A DNA stretch of 64,000 bases from contig OZ026516.1 in NCBI GenBank assembly GCA_964019695.1, positions 76,959,018 through 77,023,017 on the forward strand, in the 5' to 3' direction. The translations under genes were made by a program, and so were the position numbers. Below, one piece after another: positions 21,722 to 33,520 of this stretch. The notes under the pieces are model-generated. The model did no database searches and was not told the DNA's origin. It saw only the letters and a program-made list of their open reading frames with translations. The stretch's first letter is position 1; the number at the start of each line of letters is the position of its first letter. This DNA comes from Loripinus fragilis (lineage: Eukaryota; Mollusca; Bivalvia; Lucinida; Lucinidae).

Positions 21722-21885
21722 GCTTGTTATGTTTGTGTTTAACGTCCCACCAACAGCTAAAGTCATATGGAGACGGGGCCATGGCTTAAAGTCTCACCCG
21801 ACAGACTAATGAAGCCACGAATTGAACCTGCGACCTCTGGTTTACAAGGCAAGCGGTTTATCCACTACACCATAGCGGCTCCTTA
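21722..21885 (-). mobile_element. tRNA-derived SINE, family S4
   Basis: Minus strand starts GGAGCCGCTATGGTGTAGTG, has a B-box-like GGTTCAATTCG and ends in TTAACGTCCCACCAACAGC read on plus. The arrangement is a tRNA head and an unrelated tail. The rest of 21490-22430 shows no gene. Confidence 0.6.
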
Positions 21886-22439
21886 TAGAGAATATGCGTT
21901 AAATGTTTGATTTTTTCCATAAATTCACCAGAACCAGTAAGCACTCTCTGAGAAGGACAGTTGAAATTTTCTATGGAATTTGAAATTTTCTATGGATAAT
22001 GACTCAGACGGTCATGTCCGACTCAAAATCACCATGCTTTTTATATTCTGATTTTAACAACAATTAGGATATCTACAGGAGAAAACGGTGCCGGGGGCAA
22101 TTCCAGAAATCTTGGACAGTTGGAGGAACTCTGACAATATCAATTACCCATATCAACTACCCGTATGATAGAAAATTTAGGAACGCAATGGCTCAGTGGT
22201 AATACCATACTTGAGATCGATGAGTTGCTGTTTCGAGGTAAAAGAACCACCTGGCCTATTGTTATCTCAAAGAATATGGCAGCGGCAATTACCATCCGCA
22301 GTTATATATCATGCTGCAGAGAAACGCACTTTCAGATCACGTAGAATGATAATAAAGTCACTGGAGGGTATTATGTAGGTCAAGAGCACTGGGTCGCAGC
22401 ATGTGCTTGACAAGTATCTGTGTAAATTATGAATGGGTT

Positions 22440-22834
22440 GTATCCATAGTTTCCTCTTTATGTCACGATGGTTGGTCAAGCCTAGAGCTCTATGACTTTA
22501 TGATGAACCTTCCTAGCTCTTACTCTCTTTGAGTTGTCCTGGCTCATCACAGTTGATTATTTCCCTGTGATGTTACACTTACTGCGGTAGTTATGTTGTT
22601 GTAGGTTCAAAGGTGTTATTCCCATTGTGTTTTTTTGTTTTGTCCTGGGTTTTCGTATAGTCTTTCGAATCCTTTCCGATTTGTATATATGTTGTGTATG
22701 CTTCTGAATGTTCTAATGTCTCTACCTTATGGTTCCAGTGTTGTGTATGCCTCTGAATGTTCTAATGTCTCTACCTTATGGTTCCATGGCTGGGATGTGA
22801 TTGTAGTATTCCCTGGCCATACTCGCTTACCTTT
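22440..22834 (+). mobile_element. YLDD-RT element 3' UTR relic
   Basis: It ends GGCCATACTCGCTTACCTTTTT, matching the 3' terminus CATACTCACTTACTATTTTT of the copy ending at 58484. Upstream words such as TAGCTCTTACT-TCTGAGT and TTGATTATTTCC also correspond. A 48-bp direct duplication (22693-22787) built on TCTGAATGTTCTAATGTC lies inside. No coding part remains. Confidence 0.5.
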
Positions 22835-22934
22835 TTAATCATACAACTGCAACTTCTACATGAAACACACTTTAATGTAATTTAGACATTCGCAGCTGTG
22901 ATTTTAAATGCTGTGATTTTAAATTGTTGATATA

Positions 22935-23225
22935 CACCATCCGTGGATTCAGGAATCTTCGTCAGGGGGTGGGGGGGGGGGTTCATGTCCATCTGTCAAA
23001 AAAGCTGACAATGTTGTTGGTTTTTTTTTTTAGACCTCAACTTAGTTTACAGAAGTCCAATGGTTGATTTTAAAGAAAACTATATTGTTCCAAGGCTCAT
23101 TTAAGAGGGTTCAACATTAACCAGGGGGTCCAATTTGTTCAAGGGGGTCCAATTGCTTATTCCATAAAGACACCTGTATAGCTTGTGATCTACCAGGAAG
23201 GATCCAAGCCACATGCCCCCCCCCC
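22935..23225 (+). repeat. G-rich dispersed repeat, copy 2 (diverged)
   Basis: Same order of G-run, AGACCTCAAC-TTTAC and closing C-run with GGATCCAAGCC as the copies at 8030 and 31805. Confidence 0.45.
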
Positions 23226-23396
23226 CCCCTGGGTCTGTGCAAGTAGGTAGGTAAGGCAAATAATTGAATAACTGATAAATAAAAATGCATGCATATCCTA
23301 TATGTCTTATATGTCATTACATTATAGAGCCATGCTTAGCCAGCCAATCCAATATATTGTATAATTTGTTTCTTTTTTGGTCTATTCTGGTCATGG

Positions 23397-23590
23397 GGAG
23401 CGCAGTGGCTAAGTGGTAGAGTGGTTTACTCAAGACGGAGGGGTCGTAGGTTCGAGCCTCACCGGCGTCACTGTGTGTCATTGAGCAAGACACATTGATC
23501 CTAGCGTAGTACTGGTTCAACCCAGCAAGAACCGTCCCTACATGACCGAAAGAGTGATGATGGAACGTAAAGAATCAAACCAAACAAAAA
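23397..23590 (+). mobile_element. tRNA-derived SINE, copy 2 of family S2
   Basis: GTGGTAGAGTGGTTTACTC and GGTTCGAGCCTCACCGG head, TTGAGCAAGACACATTGATC body, and CGTAAAGAATCAAACCAAAC 3' end, in the same order as the copy at 9258. Confidence 0.8.
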
Positions 23591-23712
23591 CAAAGTATTC
23601 TGGTCACGTTTACAAGAAAGTCCGAACTTGAATGCATTGCATCCAGCTGATTACAAATATTGTGTGACACTTTTGCAAAACTAAATATGTTCAGTCAATT
23701 TTACAATATACG

Positions 23713-23822
23713 CCCAGCCAGCATCAAATCTCGGGCCTCTATCGGCCCGCCAGCGAAACACCATTCTGATGACGTTTCGCTGGCGGGCTGATAGTGGTCC
23801 TATTTTACATGCTTACTGGGCG
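23713..23822. mobile_element. ~110-bp palindromic MITE
   Basis: CGGGCCTCTATCGGCCCGCCAG pairs with the inverse block GGCGGGCTGATAGTGGTCC, and GCGAAAC pairs with GTTTCGC, so the whole unit folds back on itself. A second copy at about 32103-32200 has the same order and also ends GCTTACTGGG. Confidence 0.6.
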
Positions 23823-24568
23823 TGTGGTAATGTTTATAATGTAACGCATATCATCATCAAATCAAATTACTTTCTAAAAGCTTCAACTAGAAGCTTAGAT
23901 ATTGAACTTCAATAATATAAGCACTCTTTTGTCTCAATTAAACTAGCCTAGCTCTATGCAGTTAGTTTTAAAACTTTCAAACGGTTTTTTTTCCAAAATT
24001 GACTATCATAGAGGGTTACATATGTAACGGGTTGTCATATACCAAGGAGTTACAAATTAGGCTTATACCACAACTTTCAAAAATAGTAAGTAAATGTTTT
24101 TTTTACTTCAGATTTTATGTGTATAACGTTAATAACATATATAACATATTGTAAAACAACCAAGCCACCAGCTTAAGTGCCCAAACATCTATTATTTGGC
24201 GCAGCAATGATTGCTTTTTATAGAAGAAATCTGCGAAAAAAATCCAAAGTTAGTGATGGGAAGTATTGACTCTCTAGCCGAACGTCTGATGAATCTGAAT
24301 CTGCCAAGTACTCCAAACACCTATAGTGAGTATTACATGGAGTGCACGCGCAAATGACGGTTTTCAAAAATAATAAAAAGAAAAGAATCAAGAGCAATTT
24401 TTGTACTGGTATGAAGAAAAACAAATTTTAAGAATTTGATATTTTTCTAGTTTTTGAGCTGTGAAATCAACATGTGTGAAAGAACTAGTGGAAGGCATCA
24501 TGAATGGTGATTAATGGAAATGGGGTTGAAATTGATGAACATGGGGAGGATGGGTTGATGTCAGGTTT
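23823..24568. other. No gene recognised
   Basis: AT-rich sequence with no credible frame, RNA gene or obvious repeat. Confidence 0.4.
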
Positions 24569-24840
24569 TTAAAGAGTTTTGAGGAGCTCTGCTCGGAATG
24601 ATCCGAGGTCAGGACTATTACACAGGTCAGGTGGGAGATTTTTCCAAAGTTTAGCAGTTCTGGGAAAACATGAGTATCTATGTATGTTGATTCTAGATCG
24701 AGGAAATGTATATCTGGATCTCATGCATGGGAAATGGAATATTAACAAATTGATGCTTGATTTTGTTAAACATTGTGAGAGATGAAATTTGTCTGCGTTT
24801 CTCAAGTGTCGGCAGGTTAAGCTTAGATAACATATTACTT
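24569..24840 (-). pseudogene. LINE ORF2 C-terminal fragment
   Basis: Minus-strand frames contain LPTLEKRRQISSLTMFNKI and, one frame over, RINIHRYSCFPRTAKLWKNLPPDL. This is the same C-terminal layout as LINE-A and LINE-B (a W-N/K-x-LP motif). One frameshift lies between the two parts. Only about 90 codons survive. Confidence 0.65.
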
Positions 24841-24905
24841 ACACTACTAGTGAACTTGTGAAGCTATAATCATGTTGGATGTTGCGTTTAACGAATTTAG
24901 TGAGT

Positions 24906-25086
24906 TATTGCGGTCGGCCATGGCCGGCCGATTATATAAACTTCAATCAAAACACACATCAAATTCAGGTTTTTACCAAACCTTTATGCCGTGCTCAGGC
25001 ATTATTTTATTCGCTGCCAAACAACGAGTGGGGTACCAAATATCGTGGGCTGACCTACAGCGCGAAGTAAACTGTCCGTGAAATCT
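24906..25086 (+). repeat. 181-bp repeat, copy 1
   Basis: Almost identical, in inverse orientation, to 33298-33478. Contains GGCCATGGCCGGCC near one end and AGTTTACTTCGCGCTGTAGG on the complementary strand. Open frames through it are incidental and present in both copies. Confidence 0.8.
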
Positions 25087-25170
25087 GTAGGGCTACCTAT
25101 AGCACGAGGCAAGCTCGTTTGCGAATTTAATTTTATCAAAGACGGCGTCAATTTGCCCTGCCGCTTATAT

Positions 25171-25980
25171 AAACGCAATAAGTATTAGCTTTTCAAAAAA
25201 GCTGGCGAAAGCAAAACGTCCCAAAGTCAAAACGTCCTTGATTGGCAAAGAGTGCGAGCGAACTTCACATCAGTAAACGTACTTATATGATTGTCATCCA
25301 CATCTGATCACATAGAATTACTATGAATTCAGGCACTGTCTTATGACGGTCATGACAAACAGGTTTTATGCCCCCAAAAGGAGGCATATAGTAATCAAAC
25401 TGCTTGTCCTTAGGTGTCCTAAGTGTTTGAGTGTTCATATCATATCTGGAGTATATCTCCAATATTATTTTAGGTAGGAATGCCAAAATTCGTGTCTTAA
25501 TGCATTTAGGGTCATGGAGCATCACGCACCTTTACCACTGTCATCAGATCTAGAAAAATCATGTCACGAGCATAAATCCTAGGAATTCCAAATTTGGTTT
25601 GTGAACACATCTTGGGGTCACGGAGTCTGTACATATACAGTTAAGCGACCACTGTGACTTTGATTTTCTGGCATCAGTTTTGAGAAAAAATGTGCTGTCT
25701 AGTGTTGTCAAATGATTTTCCATAAATGTGTCATATGCTAGATACATTACCATAACATACCATGCATAAGCAGGGTGCTTTCAAAAGATCAAGCAATATC
25801 TTCGCTGGAAGCATGTGTTAAATGGTAACAAATCACAGTTTAGATGTAAATAATCAGAGCTTAGAATAAATCTACATGAACAAGCTCTAGAAGTTCAAGA
25901 TGGAAGCATGCAGTGGGCAAGAATACATACAATGATAGGGCTAAACGACCGCCAGCTTTTTTGAAAAGCTAATACTTGTT
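25171..25980. mobile_element. ~810-bp TIR element (AAGTATTAGC family)
   Basis: AAGTATTAGCTTTTCAAAAA at 25171 is the exact inverse of the right end near 25960-25979. A second copy lies at about 50400-51112, and the 3' part again at 54610-54815, with the shared words TGCCAAAATTCGTG and GATCTAGAAAAATC. No transposase is visible, so it is non-autonomous. Confidence 0.65.
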
Positions 25981-26394
25981 GGTTTTCATTGTGATTTGGT
26001 TGATGTGGATCGCTCACGACAAGTCACGCGAGATATTGACTACCAAGTAGACTTGATTCAACTGTTCTCTTTACTCCTTCCACTCCGAACAGGCAGAACA
26101 AAAATCAAGAGCGTTGGAACACATGTTCTGGCGTACGCATGGGTACTCCATCTTCCGAGGTGGTGTAGACAGAACAGTCACGTGACCTGTTCCAAAACAA
26201 GATGGCGGAGTACTGCTTGCATGTATGGAAATATTTGTATCGCTTGATTAATTTCGGAGTGCTCCAAAGTGCCCAACTTTACTTGTTCTAGGTGGCTGTT
26301 CTGGCGTACGCCGAGTACTCTAAAATTGCTAAATCAAGCCCACCCTAGCAGAATCAGTTTCTTTAAGGCCAACCCCATGGAGGGTGTAGTTGAA
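25981..26394. other. No gene recognised
   Basis: GTTCTGGCGTACGC occurs twice (near 26128 and 26291). Otherwise featureless. Confidence 0.35.
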
Positions 26395-26945
26395 CAGGGT
26401 TGGGTTTTTGGGGACGGATGTTAATCTGTTCCCCAAGTTTAAAAATAGCGTTTCGACAATAAGATATTTGCTCTTGCACTGTTGAACACGCCAATATGTT
26501 ACACTTATACCCAATTTCCAACCATATGTGTTGCAAAGTATCAGGTTGTATGGTTGATTTAGAGGCAGAGTGGTAAAATGTTGATTCTGATCAGTTACTT
26601 TCTGAGAAGCCAGCTGATATGGATCTACATTGTTTTCAAAACATGGTATTACCAACCCCAGCATGATAAGGGATTAATACGATTTTAACAACACCTATTA
26701 AGAAAGCTTCCGTGTAAAAATAGTTCCAACTTGTTTCGTGTTTTTTTTATTGTCGTTGTTTTTGTCTTTTTAAAAATAGGACTAGATCTACAGTATTTGA
26801 GATTTATCTGCTCAATTTCAAAATATATAATGTTCTTAACCAATCATAAATATATGTAAATTATTATCGCGCAATAATAAATTTATATAATTGGCAACCG
26901 CGTGAGTCAGTCAGAGACGAAAGCAGGGAACCAGTTGATACATAT
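26395..26945. repeat. ~0.5-kb dispersed repeat, copy 1
   Basis: Inverse copy of about 54815-55235: shared words include GATATGGATCTACATTG, GGTTCCCTGCT and CGCGCAATAATAA (with complements). Non-coding. Confidence 0.7.
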
Positions 26946-28400
26946 ACAAGAATTGAGGTATGTATTGATCCAAATTTGGAGTTACAGCGCAGGGCTCAAA
27001 ACATCCTGTAGTGGAGTTTTTGCTTATGTGTGCACTGAAAAGCTTGCTTTCGTGGATTATCAGTGCACTGCGCAAAAAATCCATTTGTATAGGATTGGAG
27101 TTTGTGCGTAGATAAGCAGAAGGCTATAAGCTATTTGGATAATTTCTTCACACGCAAAATTGGAGTTTTTGCGTCCATACGAAATCTTGATCTTAAAATG
27201 AAAATTTTTAAAATCTTCCATGCTGGATTTTTTGCGCATTTAAAGATATGATTACCACTGATTAAAACAAATGATAAGTAGATCATTTTCGCCGGGTATT
27301 ATCTGCGCACGTAAGCAGATATTCCCCACTTATGAATTGGGTCTTCCAACGCACAAAATTCAGCAATGGTGCGCAGATTACTTCTACGTATCTATAAGGA
27401 ATATACAAACCGTTATTTGGAATTTCTGCGCATATACGCAAAAACACGCCTCTACCTATAAGGATGTGCGTGTTTGCGCAAATAATCCAAAGTTGGAAAC
27501 CAAATATCTATGTGTCTTGATCCACATCTGAATTAAGGGTGAGGTTGGTGCCATTAAACCAGTTTAAGCCCTCAAGTAAAATATTTTACTGACCATTACA
27601 AGGCGGTACTTCTTTGTGGATCTTTTATGTTTTTGTTCTGTCTTGTGTTTGCTATGTCTTTATGCGCGTCTGTTTATATGTGCTTTGTGGTCACCTGCTG
27701 GGAAGGGAAGGGGCTGACCTCTTGGCTCTCGTTTGTGATGTATATCTGTGAGTTTGTCACTTTCCCATTGGTATCCTGGGTCAGGTGTGGTACTTGATAA
27801 TATCGATTCCTGATCTTTGCACCCTTACCTACTTTGGAAGCTTTTATTATCTTATATTACAATAAGGATTTTCTGCGCATGTACGCGAAAAATTCCGTGT
27901 GCAGAAACTCCTTTAGATCAATAGCGATTTGTATAATTCTCTTTAGAGATATGGACTTTTTCGCGCAAATAATCCAAATTTAGAGTACTTCACTATTAAG
28001 AGGATTTTCTGCACATGTACGCGAAAAATTCCATGTCTCTATTTCGATTTGGCACATATATCAGCGCAAAAAATCCAACAACAATGATGCGCAGAATACT
28101 TCAACGTATCCAAAGAGAATTATACAAATCGCTATTGATGCGTACGAACGCAAACTTTTCGTCGTCTCTGTTAAGAATTTGCGTATATGCGCAAAAAATC
28201 CAGCGTTGGAAGACTTTTGTTATGAGAGGGACTTTATGACGTCCCTTTCTGATGAAAAGCTGTTCACTATAATGAATTTCTGCGCACGTACACAAAAAAT
28301 TCCACACCTCTATTAAGAATTTGCGTATATGCGCAAATAATCCAGCGTTGGAAAACTTTTGTTATGAGAGGGACTTTATGATGTCTATTTCTGATGATAA
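26946..28400. repeat. GCGCAAA-rich degenerate array (left part)
   Basis: Units combining TTTCTGCGCATGTACGCAAAAA and TTTGCG-ATATGCGCAAAAAATCCA recur at intervals of roughly 100-160 bp. They alternate in orientation, so the sequence looks palindromic at short range. A 3' fragment of the YLDD-RT element (27498-27838) is embedded. Two units (28190 and 28340) carry the same RT junction. Confidence 0.7.
27498..27838 (+). mobile_element. YLDD-RT element 3' UTR fragment
   Basis: Matches the 3' UTR of copies A and B from TGTGTCTTGATCCACATC through TATTTTACTGACC to the terminus TTTGCACCCTTACCTACTTT. No coding part. The inverse fragment at 33009-33297 has the same end. Confidence 0.75.
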
Positions 28401-29545
28401 GCAGGCTGATGTTATTGATGCGTTTGACACTACATCCAGATATTTGGACGATATTTTAAATATTAATAATGTTAATTTTGACAATATGGTTAGTCAAATA
28501 TACCCTTCATAGCTCCAACTGAATAAAGCCAATACCTCTGATACCGAAGCCGCATTTTTAGATTTGCATTTGTCAATTTCTAATGATATTGTTTCTACCA
28601 AACTTTATGATAAACGTGACGACTTTGATTTTAAAATTTTCAATTTCCCATTTTTAGATGGTGATGTTCCTCGTTCTACATCCTACGGAGTCTCATTCAT
28701 TCTCAACTCATTCGTTTTGCCAGAGCATCTAGCTATATTACTGATTTCATCACTCGCAATATATTGTAAACTCAGAAACTTCTTAAACAAGGCTATCGGT
28801 ATAATATACTTCGCAAATTTTTTCAAAATTTTATAGACGATACTATGATTTGATTTCTAAATTCCAAGTTGGACTTAAATCTCTCTTGCGCCAAGGACTT
28901 TCGGAACCTGATTTCTATGGTGACTTGGTGTATAAATTAAAATGATTGTTGGCTCTAATAATTTTTCAGCGCAGTTCATTAAAATAATTTCCCATTATAA
29001 AAAGATTGGCTATAACATTAATGTATTGCAACAGACTGCATGCTTGGTGGTCAACCCAATCATGGTTGGCAACTTTGCTTTCCTCTTTAATTGCACGCCG
29101 GTGGGTCGGACTTCAGACTCTATGATGGTTCCGACTTAAAGACTTATCTATTGATGAGATGTTAGGGGCCTGATGCTTTGGCTGTTTGTCGGGCCCACCG
29201 GGGTTTACCTGTTGGATTTCTTTTGCTCCGGTATTCAGTTTTATTTACTGTTGAGTCCTTATCTTTGCTTTATCTCCTTGTTATATATTGATTTATATGT
29301 TTTAGGAGATGATGCATTGATAAGTTAGGGGTCTTTCATGCAAACCAAATATGTGTCTTGATCCACATCTGAATTAAGGGTGAGGTTGGTGCGCCGTGAA
29401 ACCGGTTTAAAATCTCCAGTAAAATATTTTACTGACCGTTCCAAGGTGATACTTCTTTTGTGGATCTTTTATGTTTTTGTTCTGTCTTATGTTTGTCATG
29501 TCTTTGTGCACGTCTGTTTATATGTGCCTTGTGGTCACCTGCTTG
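28345..29545 (+). mobile_element. YLDD-RT retroelement, copy B
   Basis: 5' truncated within the RT at TGTTATGAGAGG, fused to a unit of the GCGCAAA array. RT pieces: MMSISDDKQADVIDAF, RYLDDILNINNVNF, a TAG at 28510, then LDLHLSISNDIVS and FKIFNFPFLDGDVP, a frameshift and the NFSAQFIKIISHY-VVNPIMVGN tail (28942-29139). The 3' UTR runs to GTGGTCACCTGC near 29545, where the array resumes; the last ~200 bp of the normal 3' end are missing. Confidence 0.75.
28372..28836 (+). pseudogene. Reverse transcriptase (YLDD) fragment, copy B
   Basis: Palm and thumb of the same RT as 20992-21486, with the catalytic YLDD present. An in-frame TAG sits at 28510 after QIYPS, and a frameshift near 28690 shifts the ISQLIRFAR-equivalent out of frame (read there as FVLPEHLAI). 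Not functional. Confidence 0.75.
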
Positions 29546-29840
29546 TGTATATGCGCAAATAATTCAGTGTTGGAAGACTTTGTTATCGGAAATCATTATT
29601 AAGAATTTCTGCGCATGTGCGCAAAGCTCTTCCACGTCTCTATTAAGGATTTGCGTATATGCGCAAAAAAATCCAGTGTTGGAAGACTTTGTTATCAAAA
29701 ATCATTATTAGGAATTTCTGCGCATGTACGCAAAAATCTTACACGTCTCTACTAAGGATTTGGGTATATGCGCAAAAAATCCAACAAATGATTATTATAA
29801 AAAGCTCAAATAATCCAATAGTGGATGTTTTGCGCCCTGC
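29546..29840. repeat. GCGCAAA array (right part), ~124-bp units
   Basis: Two clean tandem units: TGTTGGAAGACTTTGTTATC, AATCATTATTA and GAATTTCTGCGCATG recur about 110-124 bp apart. Short frames through it are repeat-derived. Confidence 0.75.
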
Positions 29841-29899
29841 GCAAAAACTCCAGGTATGGAATACATATATATCTGCAGATGGATTCACTCTACTTATCA

Positions 29900-31800
29900 T
29901 AAAATTGCATTAATTAACCAAATTTTTTTCACTATAAAATTTTTTATGGGTTTTATCGGAAGAAAATATCAGCATTCTGCTTGACATTTCTGGACTTCCA
30001 GTGGCATCATAATTTGCCTTTTAAAGAGACTAGGTCTGCAACTATGAACATTTTTAGAAATTTTTACGGCGGCTTTAGCCGCCGTTCTAATATCATTTTA
30101 GATCTAAATTATTCACCAATCAGAAGCATTTTTAAATTGTAATATTCATCACACCAACTGAAAAAAGATGCTCTCACTGGTTGATACTCAGAATGTCCAT
30201 ACAATCTTATTAAACATGAAACTAAACTTTGAAACATACATGTAAATGGCAGAGAACCAGTCTGTGCACTGGGTCTAAAAATGCAAATGTATTAACGACC
30301 TCATCTCGAATATAGGTCAACCCCCGATGTACAGTATTTGTAAATTGCTGTCACTATCATTGTTTACATGCCTTGCACACAGTAAAGAAGTGCATTATAA
30401 AATTACCCACTAAATCCGAAAGGACTTTACAGTAATATCACGTTATTTAAATAAAATATTTGTATCTTTTCCAATTCCCATATCTGGACATGATTATAGT
30501 CTGTTTCATATATTTTGACAATAAACTTTTTTGGCCATTATACGGTTATATTCCCAATGCCAAAACGTTTCTTTCTCCTATGTTCCGATGAAAAAATCCC
30601 TATTTCAAGTCGGAAAATATCAAAGAAAAAATCATCGTTATGTCGAGTAAATTATGTTTAAAATTGTTTGTTAATTTGGGTTCCAGTTCGGACATTTTCA
30701 ACCGACTGACTATCGGCATATCAGTCGTGCTACTACGATGTTAATCCTCTCGTTGCATTGTAAGGGCCCAAGGGTGTTGCACCCTCTAACGATCGGCATG
30801 GCCCGATTGTACGTTTACTTCTTTGCTTCAACAGGTAATTTCCCCTGTAAGTACAACAATCAATTAAAACTTGTTCTCCGGATGCATAAAAAGATAAATA
30901 CCAACTAGTTGATACAATTAGGTAGCTTAATTTCGTACATGTGTGTGTAACAATGGAGATGGAAATGATAAAAGCTAGATGTTATTTTGACTATCTTAAC
31001 TGTCTCTTGTCTATCACACCTGAAGGGGCTGGTACTTTGGTGTAAGTTTCTGTAGTACCAAGTGCCCCATCCCACTTCTTCAGTTTTTCTAATTAATTCG
31101 CATTTTATGTTGGCTGGGGAAAGGGCTGAGGTGAACGGAAAGTCGTAATGTATAAGGGAACCCCTGCCAAATGTTTTTTCAGTGTGTTGACTTAGTCATG
31201 TTCATGCAAATGATATAAAGGGGAGCCCCGCTCAAATTTGTTTAGGGTGGGTTTGAAGAATCACTTTAAGCAGTTAATAGGAAATCTAAGCCTACTCTGC
31301 GCTTTCAAAATGCTTAGCTGTCGGAATTTTCGAGGGCCCATGACCCCATGTACCCTCAAAAAATTGTGCCCTCTTCATTTTGCCCTATGTACCCTCAAAA
31401 TATGAGTGGTAGCCCTGGTAATATTCAAAATTGCGCGGTCTCATATAATACATCATGCAAGTTAACAGTACAGCTAAATTCAGATTAAATATGATGTGTT
31501 TTATGATTAGACAATATAGCTAACAACACTAAAAATTCTCAATTGTAGGCGTTTTCGCGCTATAATTCCCAATTCCAGGGGTATGTGTCATTGTCCCAAA
31601 TGGTGAACATAAACCATTGATTTCTTAAAAAAACTTAACAAGTGAATTGAATTTGTTCCATTACAATGGCGTGAAATTAATCGCAAATTTGCACGTAACC
31701 TTTGGGTTCAGGCGATTGAGCTTGCCCTAGCCGGCATATGCATTTTCTTACAAGAGCAGTGTGACTATAGGTAAAGTCTCTTCTATCAATTACGAGTAGT
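29900..31800. other. No gene recognised
   Basis: AT-rich, with a short palindromic block near 30690-30840 (CGACTGACTATCGG) and a CCGATTGTACGT word shared with 32180. No frame of interest. Confidence 0.4.
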
Positions 31801-31804
31801 TATA

Positions 31805-32095
31805 TGGTCACAGGGGGGATAGAGGGTCCGGACCCCCTCCTGGAAAATCAAAAGCTCTATGGGTTTCTAGAATTAGCATTTGGACACCCAGCCCCCTCCC
31901 CCCCCTGAAATAGGTTGGACCCGCCCCCCCCCCCCCCTGAAACCTTGTAAAATTATAGTTTTCTTTGAAATAAACCATTGATAAGCCACTGTACAACTGT
32001 AAAAGTTGAGGACAAAAAACGTTGTCAGAGCTGTTTTCTGGCAGTCGGGCCTGGGCCACCCTGGCAAAAATTTCTGGATCCGCGCATGGGTCAGT
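31805..32095 (-). repeat. G-rich dispersed repeat, copy 3
   Basis: Inverse of the 8030-8280 family: GGGTCCGGACCCCC, AAACCCATAGAGCTTTTG-equivalent and CTGGATCCGCGCATGGGT are in order. C-runs of 13-14 make the length uncertain. Confidence 0.6.
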
Positions 32096-32102
32096 CAGCA
32101 TC

Positions 32103-32200
32103 CAAACTCGGGCCACTAACGGACTGCTAGCAAAATGTCATTTGGATGGCGTTTCAGTGGTGGGCCGATAATGGCCCGATTGTACGTGCTTACTGGGTGT
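32103..32200. mobile_element. ~100-bp palindromic MITE, copy 2
   Basis: CTCGGGCCACTAACGG and CGATAATGGCCCGATTGTAC are the two arms. Corresponds to 23713-23822. Confidence 0.5.
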
Positions 32201-33008
32201 CGATCAGTTTTGAATCCTACATGTATTTATTCCTCGATCCTGGCTATGTTCTTTACTGGTGTTCAGTTTGTTTCAATGAACGTTTAATTTTACATTAATT
32301 TATTGTCAACACCCCCCTCCCCATTTTCTTAAAAACTAAGGACTTAAAACATTGTTCCCAAACTCTTGCTGGTGAATGCCTAAAACTTAAAAAAAAAAGA
32401 TTCGGATGCATATCGCTCAGCGAAAAGAGTTAGATGTGCACAAAACCAAGCGAAACAGGACCACAACTTCGCTGGTTTTTGATTCCAGCATGCAAAGGGG
32501 TAGATGGGAATTTCGTCTAAACCAGCGAATTTGGTTGCGTTTTTCATCAGTATTTGAGAGCCGCCGAATATCTTTTTTAAAAATATTTCTTGTTTATTTT
32601 CTTTTTAAATCATTTGTAAAAGGAGAATTAAGTTATGTTTTCACAATAAATCTGTTCACTATAGCTGAAAACTGCACGGAAAAGTGAATTATCTTATAAA
32701 AACAGGTGTGTTGGTAATTATTTGGATCCCTCCAATAATTATAGACAGTTAATTTTAACATAAATGCTGTTGTTTTGATACTGATAATTTGTTAAGATTT
32801 ACGAAATTGGTAAAATGTATACCTGAATTTTAGGTTTTTTACTGTGTTCTTGAAAATAGAAACTTTAGTTCTAAAATTAAAAGATCAAAAGTTACAGACT
32901 ATGCAGCTTTAAATGAATACAAGTTTGTATTTTGAATGTATATCAAAGAATACAAACAAGCGTTGATATGACATTGGCTATAAAAGCCCATTTTTCTCAA
33001 AATATAAA
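32201..33008. other. No gene recognised
   Basis: A local palindromic pair CCAAGCGAA / TTCGCTGGTTT (32445-32540) recurs. The 93-codon frame at 32406-32687 has no recognisable domain and looks incidental. Confidence 0.35.
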
Positions 33009-33297
33009 AGTAAGTAAGGTTGCAAAGATCAGGAATCGATACAATAAAGTACCACACCTGACCCAGGATACCAATGGGAAAGTGACAAACTCACAGAAGA
33101 CACCACAAACGAGAGACAAGAGGTCAGCCCTTTCCCAGCAGGTGACCACGAAGCACATATAAACAGACGCGCACAAAACATAGCAAACACAAGACAGAAC
33201 AAAAACATAAAAGATCCACATAAGAAGTACCGCCTTGGAACGGTCAGTAAAATATTTTACTGGAGGGCTTAAACCGGTTTAACGGCGTCAACCTCAC
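33009..33297 (-). mobile_element. YLDD-RT element 3' UTR fragment, uninterrupted terminus
   Basis: Runs from AAAGTAAGTAAGGTTGC through CCCAGCAGGTGACCACG to CGTCAACCTCAC. It is the reference that shows how copy A was split at AGCAGGT. Confidence 0.75.
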
Positions 33298-33478
33298 AGA
33301 TTTCACGGACAGTTTACTTCGCGCTGTAGGTCAATCCACGATATTTGGTACCCCACTCGTTGTTCGGCAGCGAATAAAATATAGCCTGAGCACGGCATAA
33401 AGGTTTGGTCGACACCTGAATTTGATGTGTGTTTTGATTGAAGTTTATATAAGCGGCCGGCCATGGCCGACCGCAACA
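33298..33478 (-). repeat. 181-bp repeat, copy 2
   Basis: Reverse complement of 24906-25086, with GGCCGGCCATGGCC at one end. Confidence 0.8.
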
Positions 33479-33520
33479 ACCAACGCGTGTTCCTGGGGCT
33501 GGTGAAAACCACACACTTCC

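Noticed and set aside
24872..25081. Frames of 63-69 codons present at two loci (also 33303-33514), apparently conserved
   Set aside because: Conservation is explained by the 181-bp repeat itself. Two frames are equally preserved and neither has protein features.
26946..29840. CRISPR-like array
   Set aside because: Units are irregular, alternate in orientation and have no unique equal-length spacers. The context is eukaryotic with no cas genes.
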